From a virus: DNA of 64,000 nt. The stretch's first letter is position 1. Each line of letters begins with the position of its first letter. Shown piece by piece: positions 33,730 through 42,622 of the stretch. The stretch is taken from positions 62,001-126,000 of IMG/VR virus record IMGVR_UViG_3300035698_018317; one strand, 5' to 3'. The notes below the pieces were generated by a model. That model saw nothing but the letters and a program-made list of their open reading frames with translations, searched no databases and was not told the DNA's origin. The position numbers were made by a program, and so were the translations under genes.

Positions 33730-34233
33730 TTATTTATTAGATTTAGGTTGTAAGGCGTAGTACATGCCACCTTTGGCATTACGGTCGGTTTTTAGAAGAC
33801 GATTGAGTTGGAGGGGGATTTTTAAAAATCTTCCTCTTTTATCTCTTTTCATATGCTTCGCCTCTTGTCTCATCACTTCTTTTGCAGACTCAGCCCACGG
33901 TGTTGATGACACAAACTTTTTTGGAAGAACATGATTTTGAGATGGGCATAATGATAAATCATTTTCCCTTACGTACATAGCCTTATTCATTAACCCACGT
34001 CTTACAAGCCATACTCCGATTGTCTTGTCTTGGCAGAAATACTTATATCCATCATCATTAACTGTATTTCCTGTATAACAATATTTATACCCAACAATTT
34101 GTCCTATGTAAGATTCGAAATCTTCCTCGCTGGAAGCTCTTACCATCTTTCGTTTTTGACTGATATATACGAAATCTACAACATTTCGTACTTCAACCCA
34201 GTCGCCAACTGTATATTTGTATTTCTTGGCCAT
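33730..34233 (-). CDS. Hypothetical protein (167 aa)
   Basis: Begins MAKKYKYTVGDWVEVR; the N-terminal half looks like a small beta barrel with a conserved VGYKYCYTG segment, the C-terminal 60 residues are basic and helical. The ATG shares its A with the stop of the ClpP-like gene (TAATG), so it is the third gene of a coupled unit. An upstream ATG at 34275 lies inside the ClpP-like gene and is less likely. Confidence 0.5.
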   Translation of the reverse strand: MAKKYKYTVGDWVEVRNVVDFVYISQKRKMVRASSEEDFESYIGQIVGYKYCYTGNTVNDDGYKYFCQDKTIGVWLVRRGLMNKAMYVRENDLSLCPSQNHVLPKKFVSSTPWAESAKEVMRQEAKHMKRDKRGRFLKIPLQLNRLLKTDRNAKGGMYYALQPKSNK

Positions 34234-34790
34234 TATTTCTTTTTCTTCAACGTAAGCTGTTTTATTGTATCGCAAAATCCATACTTCTTTGCTTCAGCAG
34301 CAGTCAACCACTCATCAGACGGGCCTAATAATTTTCCTATTTGTTTATCTGACATTTTAGTACACATTTTGTAGTGATTGTACATACGTTCTTCTATGAG
34401 GTCTTGTTCTTTTCTGGCAGCAATCAACTCATGTTGTTTGCCAGAAGCACCCCACGAATATTGGTGACTAAGTATTGATGTGTTCGGCGTAAGTACTCTA
34501 TGCTTTCCTGTCATAAAGATTAACAATCCTGCCGATGCTATTATTCCTATCCCTGATGTGACAACAGGAATGTTTGACCCAAGCATAATATCTGTCAGGG
34601 CAAACGCAGCCGTCACACTTCCTCCCGACGAATTTATTATAAGTTTAATTTCTTTTAATCTGGTTTTAGTAAAATCAAGATTCTTTTCGAGAATAAATGA
34701 TATAATATCTTTGCAAGAAGAGTCTGTTATATCCTCCATTAAAATATGAATCCCAACATCTCCTAAACGACTTGATGATTCTTTAGTCAT
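34233..34790 (-). CDS. ClpP-like serine protease
   Basis: The 185-residue protein keeps the ClpP core: INSSGGSVTAAFAL, nucleophile Ser86 in IIASAGLL, His109 in SILSHQY and Asp159 in PSDEW, followed by TAAEAKKYGFCD. No Clp ATPase is seen in the window, so it may work with a host ATPase or process phage proteins alone. The start is coupled to the upstream gene (ATGA). The C-terminus is a short Lys run. Confidence 0.85.
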   Translation of the reverse strand: MTKESSSRLGDVGIHILMEDITDSSCKDIISFILEKNLDFTKTRLKEIKLIINSSGGSVTAAFALTDIMLGSNIPVVTSGIGIIASAGLLIFMTGKHRVLTPNTSILSHQYSWGASGKQHELIAARKEQDLIEERMYNHYKMCTKMSDKQIGKLLGPSDEWLTAAEAKKYGFCDTIKQLTLKKKK

Positions 34791-35611
34791 GCTTTCTTTA
34801 CCTTTGAAGTAGCGTATTTATTGTAGAGCTTTTTGCTGTACTTCCCAGATGATAGCATATCGGCAATGTATTTGTCAAATAAATCTGCAATGGGGATTTC
34901 TCCAGCACCAGCGGACTCGATACGTCCTATGGTGTTTTGGGCAGAAAAGGCTGTTAAATTTTTAAGTAAAACACAGCTTCTCTTATCATATCTTGAAGGA
35001 TTCATTAAGAATTTTTTCAATTGGAAAATATGAGCCAGAGATACACGAATAGATGATACTGGTCTTTCAGAATAAGCTGCATTAAGACTCAAATAATGGT
35101 GACCTGAATTATTAATGCATATGGAGCTTGCCGCTACAATAGCGGCATGTATATCCATTCCTTCGTCAACAAAGTGAGAAGTGATACGGACAAAATCTGG
35201 TTCTTCTTCTACGTCCCTTAAAGTACAAAGATAAACATATAACAAACTTGGAGCGATATTACATCGCAATAGGAATGTTTTCTTCAGATGCTCAAATTCT
35301 ACATAAGGAGGAAGTAATCTTCCGGCTTTAGCAATTTCTATCCAGTGTTTAACATCTTTGGACTTAATCACCTTGTTAACTCGTGGTTTATAACAAAGTC
35401 GATTTAGTTTCTTTTTATCTGCCTTGAATGCTCCCATTAACCCAGAGAAACAAACATTCTTAAGAGTAACTAGTCCTTTTTTCTTTTTGACATCATCAGG
35501 GATAGTCAAACCCCCAAGAGACCTGTTTCGTTCACGAAACAAGTGATATTCGACTTTGTAGTTAGAGGATTTGTGCTTACGTTTAAATACTGCTGCATTA
35601 TTCTTTAACAT
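34787..35611 (-). CDS. Hypothetical protein, first gene of the ClpP-like unit (274 aa)
   Basis: No family recognised. A basic N-terminus (VFKRKHKSSNYKVEYHLFRERNR in short blocks) is followed by helical segments, a Cys/His stretch (SSICINNSGHHYLS) and a hydrophobic region. The ATG at 35611 is preceded by GAGUGGA in the RNA, ten bases away, within a leader that can fold into alternative hairpins. The stop overlaps the ClpP-like start. Confidence 0.5.
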   Translation of the reverse strand: MLKNNAAVFKRKHKSSNYKVEYHLFRERNRSLGGLTIPDDVKKKKGLVTLKNVCFSGLMGAFKADKKKLNRLCYKPRVNKVIKSKDVKHWIEIAKAGRLLPPYVEFEHLKKTFLLRCNIAPSLLYVYLCTLRDVEEEPDFVRITSHFVDEGMDIHAAIVAASSICINNSGHHYLSLNAAYSERPVSSIRVSLAHIFQLKKFLMNPSRYDKRSCVLLKNLTAFSAQNTIGRIESAGAGEIPIADLFDKYIADMLSSGKYSKKLYNKYATSKVKKA

Positions 35612-35813
35612 AGGTTATTTCCACTCTCAAAAGTTCATTGAGTGGGCATTATATGCTGTAACACAGTTTAAAACAAGAAGACTGGGCGGCGTAGAAGAAT
35701 TTTTTCTCCAGAATGCTGCACTTGTTTGCTTATTTTTGCAGAAACAAGTTTGTGAAATACTGCCCACGACATCTTTTTTTCCCCGGCATTTTGCACTTGT
35801 TTACCCACTCTAA
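35612..35813 (-). promoter_or_regulatory. 202-base gene-free leader with alternative hairpin arms and an imperfect repeat
   Basis: Read on the minus strand the leader contains GAGUGGG (35810-35804), CCCACUC (35646-35640) and GAGUGG (35626-35621). The middle arm can pair with either outer arm, and the third arm overlaps the ribosome-binding site of the gene at 35611. Inside lies an imperfect direct repeat (35770-35804 and 35696-35729) sharing AAACAAGTGCA and a GG-x-G plus A-run. This has the shape of a translational switch; no known riboswitch class is recognised. Confidence 0.4.
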
Positions 35814-36047
35814 TTATTTCCACCAATCTCCCCCAAGTCCAAATTCTGTTGTTTCGTCTGTTTCATTTTCGCCTTCATCTACCAAAAATTCCTCATTATC
35901 ATACCCTAACGGATAAGCTTCATCTACTAGTGCATTTCCATTGTTGTTTTTGTTAAGATTTTCAACTATTTCTTTATCTAGCTTTTTTAACTTCCCCAAA
36001 AGAACTTGTCTTTGGGATATCAATTCGAATATTTTTTCATGATTCAT
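35814..36047 (-). CDS. Hypothetical small acidic protein (77 aa)
   Basis: An N-terminal coiled-coil-like helix (ISQRQVLLGKLKKLDKEIVENL) read as heptads is followed by an acidic tail ending GLGGDWWK. No family recognised. GAAAGAAGA lies before the ATG, and a TATAAT stands about 25 bases upstream. The 230 bases beyond the start (36048-36278) hold no gene that I can support. Confidence 0.5.
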   Translation of the reverse strand: MNHEKIFELISQRQVLLGKLKKLDKEIVENLNKNNNGNALVDEAYPLGYDNEEFLVDEGENETDETTEFGLGGDWWK

Positions 36048-36278
36048 ATTATTCTTCTTTCAAAGGTCTATTATAATGAAAAAATATATTAATTCAACTG
36101 TCTTTTACGCACTTTTTATACAATATCTTGACCGTAATAGATGAAAAACCATATTTACTGCAATCGGTAAGACGTAAAAGATTTTCAAGCAAAAATTTGA
36201 AGCGATACTAAATTGACTTGCGAAAAAATGGTCAGTTTGGTAAATTCCTCATGTCGCATGTTTTGAGAGACTTTACGA

Positions 36279-36545
36279 ATGAATTATACATTATTAAGAG
36301 ATGAGTGGATAGGACCGGATGATGAGATTCTCGTCTCTTTCAACGTATATGATGAAGATTATGGGCTATTAGCATGGAGTAGCGATTATGTTGATATGAG
36401 CGAGGCTATTAGCGAATTTGATTTGAATGAAATCAGAAAAGAAATCATAGAACAGTGTAAGACGTTTAAACTTACTGTAGATTTATCCGCAAAGGCACCC
36501 ACAGAGTGGGGCGAAGAATGGGAAGAAGAAAGAGTGTTAACATGA
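36279..36545 (+). CDS. Hypothetical small acidic protein (88 aa)
   Basis: No family recognised. Acidic beta-alpha protein (EILVSFNVYDEDYGLLAW, EAISEFDLNEI). GAGAG precedes the ATG. Its TGA overlaps the ATG of the amidotransferase-like gene, so the two form a coupled pair. Confidence 0.5.
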   Translation: MNYTLLRDEWIGPDDEILVSFNVYDEDYGLLAWSSDYVDMSEAISEFDLNEIRKEIIEQCKTFKLTVDLSAKAPTEWGEEWEEERVLT

Positions 36546-37192
36546 AAAAAGTTTTAGTTGTAAGTGAACATGGGTATAGACAGTCCTCGTATTACAAACC
36601 TTTTGAAGAGTTTGGGGAATGCGAAATGGACGCATCAGTATTGACCACCAATCCAGATTCAGTTTGTCTAGCAGTCTTCGAGGGTGGAAGTGATGTTTCG
36701 CCTCATCTATATAATGAAGAAAAACATCATACAACATCTAACGACCCCCAACGTGACGTGTTTGAAAAAGCTGTTTTTCAGAGATTGCTTAAATTAGGAA
36801 TCCCTATGGCTGGGATATGTCGTGGGTCACAATTGCTATGCGTTTTGTCCGGTGGAAGATTAGTTCAAAATATTAATGGCCATCTAGGAAATCACAGAGT
36901 ACAAACCAGTGACGGTAGAACAATAATTGTTAGTTCAACTCACCACCAAATGCAACTGCCTCCTGTTGACGCAGAACCTCTTGCATGGGCCGAACCTAGA
37001 TTGTCTGATATGTATGAAGGATGGACTCCAACGGATGGTATATTCACGCCTGAGCGTGAATTTGATTGCGTGTATTATCCGAAAACTAATTGTCTTGGAA
37101 TGCAATATCACCCAGAATATATGTCTCGTGATTCAGAAGGATTCCAATATTGTGTTGAACTTACAAAGAAATACTTGTTTAAACAGAGTTAG
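36542..37192 (+). CDS. Class I glutamine amidotransferase-like protein (peptidase C26 type)
   Basis: The 216-residue protein shows the catalytic nucleophile elbow AGICRGSQ and the His-Glu pair QYHPE, plus the oxyanion segment FEGGSDVSP. This is the gamma-glutamyl hydrolase/C26-like form, which cleaves gamma-glutamyl amides rather than serving a synthetase. In large phages it commonly accompanies COOH-NH2 ligases, one of which lies at 60053. I chose ATG 36542 (coupled ATGA, with a purine-rich tract upstream) over an in-frame ATG at 36506. Confidence 0.82.
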   Translation: MKKVLVVSEHGYRQSSYYKPFEEFGECEMDASVLTTNPDSVCLAVFEGGSDVSPHLYNEEKHHTTSNDPQRDVFEKAVFQRLLKLGIPMAGICRGSQLLCVLSGGRLVQNINGHLGNHRVQTSDGRTIIVSSTHHQMQLPPVDAEPLAWAEPRLSDMYEGWTPTDGIFTPEREFDCVYYPKTNCLGMQYHPEYMSRDSEGFQYCVELTKKYLFKQS

Positions 37193-37430
37193 CTTGACGT
37201 TCCCGTTCCCTATTTGCCATGTCGTTCATGGTGCCGATGGCGTCTGCTCGTTCTTCAGGACCGTCACCGCCAGCATGATATGATTTGTCATCATTAAGTA
37301 CGCCGTTTTCTATCCATTGAACAATGTATTCATTCCATTCAGTGTCTTTTTTAATTTTGAGTAAAACATCGCCAATAACAATGCCTCCTCCAGCGACTTC
37401 CTCAATAACCCATTCCGAAAAACTTTTCAT
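37179..37430 (-). CDS. Small protein with capsid-targeting-like N-terminus (83 aa)
   Basis: MKSFSEWVIEEVAGGG fits the shared motif and contains I-E-E, an (I/L)-x-E site like that cut by T4-type prohead proteases. The mature part is mixed alpha/beta with a conserved-looking YHAGGDGPEERADAI segment. AGG precedes the ATG. It converges with the amidotransferase-like gene, overlapping by 14 bases. Inferred internal head protein. Confidence 0.6.
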   Translation of the reverse strand: MKSFSEWVIEEVAGGGIVIGDVLLKIKKDTEWNEYIVQWIENGVLNDDKSYHAGGDGPEERADAIGTMNDMANRERERQANSV

Positions 37431-37508
37431 ATGTGACCTTTATTATGCAATCTAGAACGCCAAACAACACGCTATCACAAATATATATGTTTCTGAAGTC
37501 GATATTCA

Positions 37509-37537
37509 TTGACCCCCTTTTCCAACGGCGGTATAAT
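37509..37537 (+). promoter_or_regulatory. Sigma70-like promoter, start codon at +1
   Basis: TTGACC (37509-37514), 17-bp spacer, TATAAT (37532-37537), then ccagtt and the ATG at 37544. No Shine-Dalgarno. It also decides the start of the gene. Confidence 0.75.
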
Positions 37538-37543
37538 CCAGTT

Positions 37544-38482
37544 ATGAGTAAATCACAAGACACCGAAAAACCATATTTTCTACCCAAGATAAAGGTTGCC
37601 CGACCTAATAACGGGTTATCAGATGGTAGTTTCGCATCAGTGACCAGTAAGGGTTCTGGCACTATAAACTACAATGATTTCATTCATTGTCGTGAAACTT
37701 TCCAAGGTCGCTCTATGGACAAAATGTTGTTTTCTCACTCTGACAAAGTAAGTAGCGAAACAATAGCTGAGTTTATACATCTTGTTGAACAGAGACTTAA
37801 TCACAAGAATATTACTCATATTGCACCAACAAACATAAATAAAATCACCTATATTGAGCCAGCCCAATTCTGGTTGTTCAAGCCGATGAGACAATCCTTG
37901 TTCACGGCATTGTTAAGAGCGGCTTGTAATTACACGGGAAACTTCGATAAGGCGTTGTATAGCATTAATTATCTCAATGGAACCAAAAAAGCTGTAAGTC
38001 ATTTCCTAGATGGAAATACTTGGTACAAAGGAAATTCAAGCGGTTGGTTCAACGCATTCCGAAATCAAAAGGACTTGACAACTGTGTTGGGCAAGAAGCC
38101 AATTCCGAAAGCAAAGTTTACAGAATTTGTCTTTAGTCTACTTGGCAAAGAGCCAGAAGCTATTAAGAAAAGTTTGGAAAAGAAGCCTATCACACAAGAA
38201 GACTTATTAGACCACGCATTAAGTTTGCTTAAAATGAAGCCTGATTCACTGACCACTGCATTGAAAAAAGCAAGAACTTCGGATGCAGTTATAGAAAGAG
38301 AAGCGCTTAAGGAATTAGGTAAAAATAAAAATGAGATAGAAAAAGATTATAGACGGCGTAACTTTACTCATTCTGCCAAGGCTCATGACGCAAAGAATAA
38401 AGAAAAAGCAAAGACAGAAGATAAAAAGAAGAAGCCCGCTAATCCAGAACGAAGAAGGCGAAGGACTTTAAGAACCAAATGA
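37544..38482 (+). CDS. Hypothetical protein with basic C-terminus (312 aa)
   Basis: No family recognised. The start MSKSQDTEKPYFLPKI is set by the promoter just upstream; a GTG at 37433 would lie before it. The central part is helical with conserved-looking NTWYKGNSSGWFNAFRNQ; the last 50 residues are Lys/Arg-rich (NPERRRRRTLRTK). The stop overlaps the ATG of the DHQ-synthase-like gene, making an operon. Confidence 0.55.
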   Translation: MSKSQDTEKPYFLPKIKVARPNNGLSDGSFASVTSKGSGTINYNDFIHCRETFQGRSMDKMLFSHSDKVSSETIAEFIHLVEQRLNHKNITHIAPTNINKITYIEPAQFWLFKPMRQSLFTALLRAACNYTGNFDKALYSINYLNGTKKAVSHFLDGNTWYKGNSSGWFNAFRNQKDLTTVLGKKPIPKAKFTEFVFSLLGKEPEAIKKSLEKKPITQEDLLDHALSLLKMKPDSLTTALKKARTSDAVIEREALKELGKNKNEIEKDYRRRNFTHSAKAHDAKNKEKAKTEDKKKKPANPERRRRRTLRTK

Positions 38483-39564
38483 GAACTTTAGCAATAAAAA
38501 ATTCCAAACAGGGTAATGATTTTAATGTAGTTATATCTGATTCGGCTCTAGCTGAAATGGAAGAATACGTTAAAGTTAACCACCCAAAAACGACTGTCTA
38601 CATCATATATGACCAAATCTTAGGAGATAAGATAGACCTACTTCGGAAAGATACAGTTTTCATTCCTTACCCCAAGACAAGAAGCTACAGAGAATCGGCA
38701 GAAGAAATAAAAAATTGGAAAACAGCAACTCAATTGGTAAAGAATTTGTTTGAATATGGTATGAAAAAAAATGATGTGGTGATTGCTGTTGGTGGTGGGA
38801 CAGTTACCGACATGGCTGGATTTGTCTCTACGCTTGTTTATAGAGGGGTAAGTTGCATCTATTGTCCAACGACTATATCGTGCAGTATTGATGCGTGTAT
38901 CGGGGGAGAAACGGGAGTAAATTACGGCAAGAGAAAAAATGTTATTGGGACATTCCGAAATCCTAATGCTGTGTTCGTTGATTTAAATTTATTACAAAGT
39001 TTGTCCCATGAGGAAGTCCAAAGCGGACTTTGTACAAGCATAAAACATGCATTAATATGTGATGAAGGTTTTTTCCATTTTATACAAGAAAATTCCAATA
39101 ATATATATGAGAAAAACCACGAAACCTTAGAAGAATTGATTTATAAAAATCTGGAAATCAAAAGAACATTTGTCACATCAGATGGATTGTACAATAAAAA
39201 AATTGCTTTGGATTTAGGTCAACCTTTCTTTGATGCTTTGGTTAAACACTTTGAATATAATTATGAAGTCGCTTTAGCTATGGGATTAATAATAGTGTGT
39301 CGTGTTTCTAATAAACTCAATCTTCTTAGTGATGAAGATTTAGTTAAGATTGATGCATTACTATCATCTCATTTCAATCTTAGCATCGCAACTGGTAGAC
39401 CACCGAAAAGAGATGTAGATTACTTGATGAAATCAATACGTCGCCATAAAGAAGTAAATATAGTCCTTCCTGTTGCCATAGGTAACGTAGAGGTACATAC
39501 CGTTCCAATAAAATTATTGAACGAATCTTTAACTAGTGTATTCGTTGATGATGGCCGTTTCTAG
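38479..39564 (+). CDS. 3-dehydroquinate-synthase-like sugar phosphate cyclase lacking metal ligands
   Basis: The NAD-binding core GGGTVTDMAGF (105-115) and the segments CPTTISCSIDACIGGETGVN and KNVIGTFRNPNAVFVD are typical of the DHQ synthase superfamily, and the length is normal. The three zinc-binding positions are all changed: the Glu of AEVIK is Thr186, the His of FGHTFGH is Gln248, the His of HGEAV is Tyr262. So it either works without metal, uses other ligands, or is no longer an enzyme. It lies next to GDP-fucose genes, suggesting a sugar-modification role. Confidence 0.8.
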   Translation: MRTLAIKNSKQGNDFNVVISDSALAEMEEYVKVNHPKTTVYIIYDQILGDKIDLLRKDTVFIPYPKTRSYRESAEEIKNWKTATQLVKNLFEYGMKKNDVVIAVGGGTVTDMAGFVSTLVYRGVSCIYCPTTISCSIDACIGGETGVNYGKRKNVIGTFRNPNAVFVDLNLLQSLSHEEVQSGLCTSIKHALICDEGFFHFIQENSNNIYEKNHETLEELIYKNLEIKRTFVTSDGLYNKKIALDLGQPFFDALVKHFEYNYEVALAMGLIIVCRVSNKLNLLSDEDLVKIDALLSSHFNLSIATGRPPKRDVDYLMKSIRRHKEVNIVLPVAIGNVEVHTVPIKLLNESLTSVFVDDGRF

Positions 39565-40485
39565 TAGAATTTTATACCATTGATAAGTAGATTGAAGCCC
39601 TTCTTTAAATGGAATCTTTGCTTTCCAGCCTGCTTCTGTAATTTTTGTTACATCAAGAAGTTTTCTCATAGTCCCATCAGGTTTAGAAGTATCTGTCACA
39701 ATTTCTCCTTTAAAACCTACAACTTCTTTTATTGCTTCGGCAATTTCTAATATGGATAAATCTTCTCCGGTTCCTACATTGATAATATCAGGCGAATCAT
39801 AATTGTTCATCAAAAACAGACAGGCATAAGCCAAATCGTCTACATGAAGCATTTCTCTTCTTGGAGTTCCGGTTCCCCACATCACAACTTGTTTGTCTCC
39901 ATTCATTTTGGCTTCATGAAATTTCCTCATTAAAGCTGGTAGTAGGTGAGATGTTTCTAAGTCAAAATTGTCATTCGGGCCAAACAAGTTGGTTGGCATC
40001 AAGCAAATGCCATTGAACCCATATTGCTTGGCATAAGATTGTATCATTTGGATACCAGCTATTTTAGCAATTGCATACGCATTGTTTGTAGACTCAAGTG
40101 GTCCAGTCAGAAGATAGTCTTCCTTAATGGGTTGTGGGCATTCTTTTGGGTAAATACAAGATGAACCTAAAAACATGAGCTTTTTGACGCCATTACGATA
40201 TGCTGAATCAATAACGTTTGTTTGAATCATTAAATTATCGTATATGAAATCAGCAGGGCATGTAGAATTTGCAACAATTCCCCCTACCGTTGCTGCTGAC
40301 AAGAAAATATATTCCGGCTTACTTTCTTTAAACCATTTATCTACTTCATCACGGTTTCTCAAATCTACTTCTAATCTTGTTTTTACTTCGATGTTCGCAT
40401 ATCCATTCAGATATAGTTTTGTTACTATGGCTGACCCTACCAACCCCTTATGACCTAAAACAATTATTTTACTTTCTTTTTTCAT
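39529..40485 (-). CDS. fcl: GDP-L-fucose synthase
   Basis: The 318-residue short-chain dehydrogenase converts GDP-4-keto-6-deoxymannose to GDP-L-fucose. Visible are the NADP-binding GHKGLVGSA, the catalytic region GSSCIYP and YAIAK (Tyr-x3-Lys), and MPTNLFGPNDNFD, all typical of Fcl/WcaG. AGGATAAG precedes the ATG. It follows gmd with a one-base gap and converges on the DHQ-synthase-like gene, overlapping by 36 bases. Confidence 0.9.
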   Translation of the reverse strand: MKKESKIIVLGHKGLVGSAIVTKLYLNGYANIEVKTRLEVDLRNRDEVDKWFKESKPEYIFLSAATVGGIVANSTCPADFIYDNLMIQTNVIDSAYRNGVKKLMFLGSSCIYPKECPQPIKEDYLLTGPLESTNNAYAIAKIAGIQMIQSYAKQYGFNGICLMPTNLFGPNDNFDLETSHLLPALMRKFHEAKMNGDKQVVMWGTGTPRREMLHVDDLAYACLFLMNNYDSPDIINVGTGEDLSILEIAEAIKEVVGFKGEIVTDTSKPDGTMRKLLDVTKITEAGWKAKIPFKEGLQSTYQWYKILLETAIINEYTS

Positions 40486-40486
40486 T

Positions 40487-41557
40487 TTATCTTATCCTAT
40501 AATCTAAGTTTGGCCGACAATCATACTTCATCATATCATCAATAATCATGTCAAAATCAAATTCGGGTTTCCAACCAATTTTTTTTATTTTAGAAGGATT
40601 TCCAAGAAGAACATCTACCTCTGACGGTCGGAAATACTTTTTATCTACTTTTACAACTACATTCCCAGCGTATACGCCTACTTCATCTATACCAGAACCA
40701 CTCCATTCTAAGGGCATTCCCATCCAGTCAAAACATTTTTTTACGAATTCTCTTACAGTATGTGTTTCTCCTGTGGCTACAACATAATCATCTGGTTCAT
40801 CTTGTTGTAAAATAAGCCATTGTGATTTAACATAATCCCTAGCATGTCCCCAATCTCTATAGGCATCCATATTCCCCAGTCTAAGAGGTTCTACAAACTG
40901 AAACTTTCTTTCTTTAAGTAATGATAAATTTTCGCCACACCATCTTGTTATTTTTTTTGTTACAAAAGTTTCTCCTCTGCGAGAGGATTCATGGTTGAAT
41001 AAGATTCCATTGCAAGCAAAAGAACCATAAGCTTCACGATAGTTCTTTGTAATCCAATATGCGTATAACTTAGCAGCCCCATACGGAGAACGAGGATGGA
41101 AATCATTATTTTCATCATATCCATTTTCAGGCATTTCGCTACGCCGTCCCCCAAACATCTCTGATGTAGATGCTTGGTAGAATTTAGAATTAGGGCAATT
41201 CTGGTACATAGCATCTAACAATCTAAGACATCCAATAGCGTCTACATCGGCTGTATATTCTGGAACTTCAAAAGATACCTTTACATGACTTTGAGCGGCC
41301 AGATTATAGATTTCTTTTGGCTTGATTTTAGAAATTAAAGCTGTGAGATTACTAGAATCTGTCATGTCCCCATGATGAATAAATAATTTTTTTCCATATA
41401 TCTTGTCATCTGACATGAGATGTTCTATCCGTTCCGTAGTAAAAACAGAACTTCTACGCATGATTCCATGCACTTCATATCCTTTATCTAACAAGAATTC
41501 TGCTAGATAGCTTCCATCTTGACCTGTAATGCCAGTAATAATAGCTTTCTTATTCAT
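40487..41557 (-). CDS. gmd: GDP-mannose 4,6-dehydratase
   Basis: The 356-residue SDR enzyme makes GDP-4-keto-6-deoxy-D-mannose, the substrate of the next gene product. The N-terminal [14 protein letters not shown], the GIMRRSS loop, the catalytic QASTSEMFG and [10 protein letters not shown] segments and the C-terminal [15 protein letters not shown] are those of Gmd. The ATG lies within the last codons of the upstream homing endonuclease gene. Together gmd and fcl supply GDP-fucose, or a derivative, to the phage glycosyltransferases. Confidence 0.93.
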   Translation of the reverse strand: MNKKAIITGITGQDGSYLAEFLLDKGYEVHGIMRRSSVFTTERIEHLMSDDKIYGKKLFIHHGDMTDSSNLTALISKIKPKEIYNLAAQSHVKVSFEVPEYTADVDAIGCLRLLDAMYQNCPNSKFYQASTSEMFGGRRSEMPENGYDENNDFHPRSPYGAAKLYAYWITKNYREAYGSFACNGILFNHESSRRGETFVTKKITRWCGENLSLLKERKFQFVEPLRLGNMDAYRDWGHARDYVKSQWLILQQDEPDDYVVATGETHTVREFVKKCFDWMGMPLEWSGSGIDEVGVYAGNVVVKVDKKYFRPSEVDVLLGNPSKIKKIGWKPEFDFDMIIDDMMKYDCRPNLDYRIR

Positions 41558-42200
41558 ACTTTACATGAGTATAGGGTGATATTATTTTGAAAAATACTTG
41601 GGATGAATCAGGATTAATCATAATTCTAAAACGACCTCTATCTGTCGTAATTCTTGTGGAAAAATTAAGACCTATTCGGAAGAATTTTTCTATTGTGTTG
41701 GTTCCTTTTTCTCCCCATACGTGCGTGTTTAGAATAATTTCTTTGTTATGATAACGACCCGAATCCATATACCATATTGCCATAGATAAATCATACATTG
41801 TATCTAATATGGTAGATTTAATATGTCTCACACCGTCTTTGTAAAACATCTTCCTATATTCATCAAAAATTGGATAACAAAGAGAGTGCCATCTGTTGGT
41901 GTTCTTTGATGATGTAAATGGATTGTCAGAAGATAAAACATTAAGTTCAGATGCCTTATGTTCAATCCATTTTATATTGTTACTTCGCATTGTTAAATAA
42001 CAATTTCTTCCTTTAGGAGGCTTTACAATAGAAGAACCTCCTAAAATAGTCCCTATTATTATCCTATTTTGTCTTTTTGATATTGTTGGGTTTATCGTGT
42101 GCATCGTTTTATATACGCAATTGGTATAATTTTCTACCAGTTGCATGTTAAAATTAATTTGATAAAAATAGATAAGGTTGAAGTACAATTTAGTACACAA
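41550..42200 (-). CDS. LAGLIDADG-type homing endonuclease, free-standing
   Basis: Two degenerate dodecapeptides are visible: [15 protein letters not shown] and [13 protein letters not shown], with a conserved NTHVWGEK stretch later, as in the LAGLIDADG DNA-endonuclease group. Such genes spread by cutting intron- or intein-less, or vacant, alleles. It is not inside an intron; its stop overlaps the gmd start by eight bases. The start is uncertain: ATG at 42146 or 42104 is as likely as 42200, since the domain begins only at about residue 45. A shared history with the portal intein cannot be shown. Confidence 0.72.
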   Translation of the reverse strand: MCTKLYFNLIYFYQINFNMQLVENYTNCVYKTMHTINPTISKRQNRIIIGTILGGSSIVKPPKGRNCYLTMRSNNIKWIEHKASELNVLSSDNPFTSSKNTNRWHSLCYPIFDEYRKMFYKDGVRHIKSTILDTMYDLSMAIWYMDSGRYHNKEIILNTHVWGEKGTNTIEKFFRIGLNFSTRITTDRGRFRIMINPDSSQVFFKIISPYTHVKYE

Positions 42201-42229
42201 ACTTAATTAAAAATTAAAAGGAGAAAATT

Positions 42230-42562
42230 ATGGGAGCAACAACTGGTAATCAAGGAGCTGGACATGGTTCGGCAATGGGCGCAGGCGTTAAAGGTCCGGG
42301 TAATGGAAGAAATATTTTTGTTCCGTTGGTAGCACCGCATATCGTAGCCGCTGGCGTAGTAGCCCTAGTTGGTGGAACTATAAACGTTTCGTTGGCTGGT
42401 TTGACGGGTGGAGCAGAGCTTTATTCGGTACAGGCACAGGGACCAAATGCTGTAACAGTTACAGTAAAGACAGAAACGGATGACGTTCTGACTTCAATTA
42501 CACTGGTAGGAACTGGTACTGACAGCGTAGACTACGTTGTAACAACCGTAGGCATTCAGTAA
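42230..42562 (+). CDS. Small virion-type protein, MG...GHG family (110 aa)
   Basis: A Gly/Ala/Val-rich beta protein whose N-terminus (MGATTGNQGAGHGSAM, KGPGNGRNIFVP) matches that of the 129-residue protein at 29670-30059. AAGGAG precedes the ATG and a terminator follows, as for a single strongly expressed virion gene. A head-decoration role is a guess. Confidence 0.6.
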   Translation: MGATTGNQGAGHGSAMGAGVKGPGNGRNIFVPLVAPHIVAAGVVALVGGTINVSLAGLTGGAELYSVQAQGPNAVTVTVKTETDDVLTSITLVGTGTDSVDYVVTTVGIQ

Positions 42563-42586
42563 TCTCGACGGATTAATACTAGCAAG

Positions 42587-42620
42587 AACCCTCCGCAATT
42601 TATTTTGCGGGGGGTTTTTT
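42587..42620 (+). terminator. Intrinsic terminator
   Basis: AACCCTCCGCAA pairs with TTGCGGGGGGTT (one mismatch), followed by TTTT. Confidence 0.85.
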
Positions 42621-42622
42621 AT

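Noticed and set aside
35571-35813. 80-residue + strand frame across the ClpP leader
   Set aside because: No ribosome-binding site, starts inside the opposite gene, and its composition is not protein-like; the RNA-structure explanation is better.
36048-36278. Possible tRNA or small RNA in the 230-base gap
   Set aside because: I could not form a cloverleaf or a clear terminator; only weak promoter-like hexamers were seen.
37433-37543. N-terminal extension of the hypothetical protein from GTG 37433
   Set aside because: It would place the near-consensus promoter inside the gene and has no ribosome-binding site.
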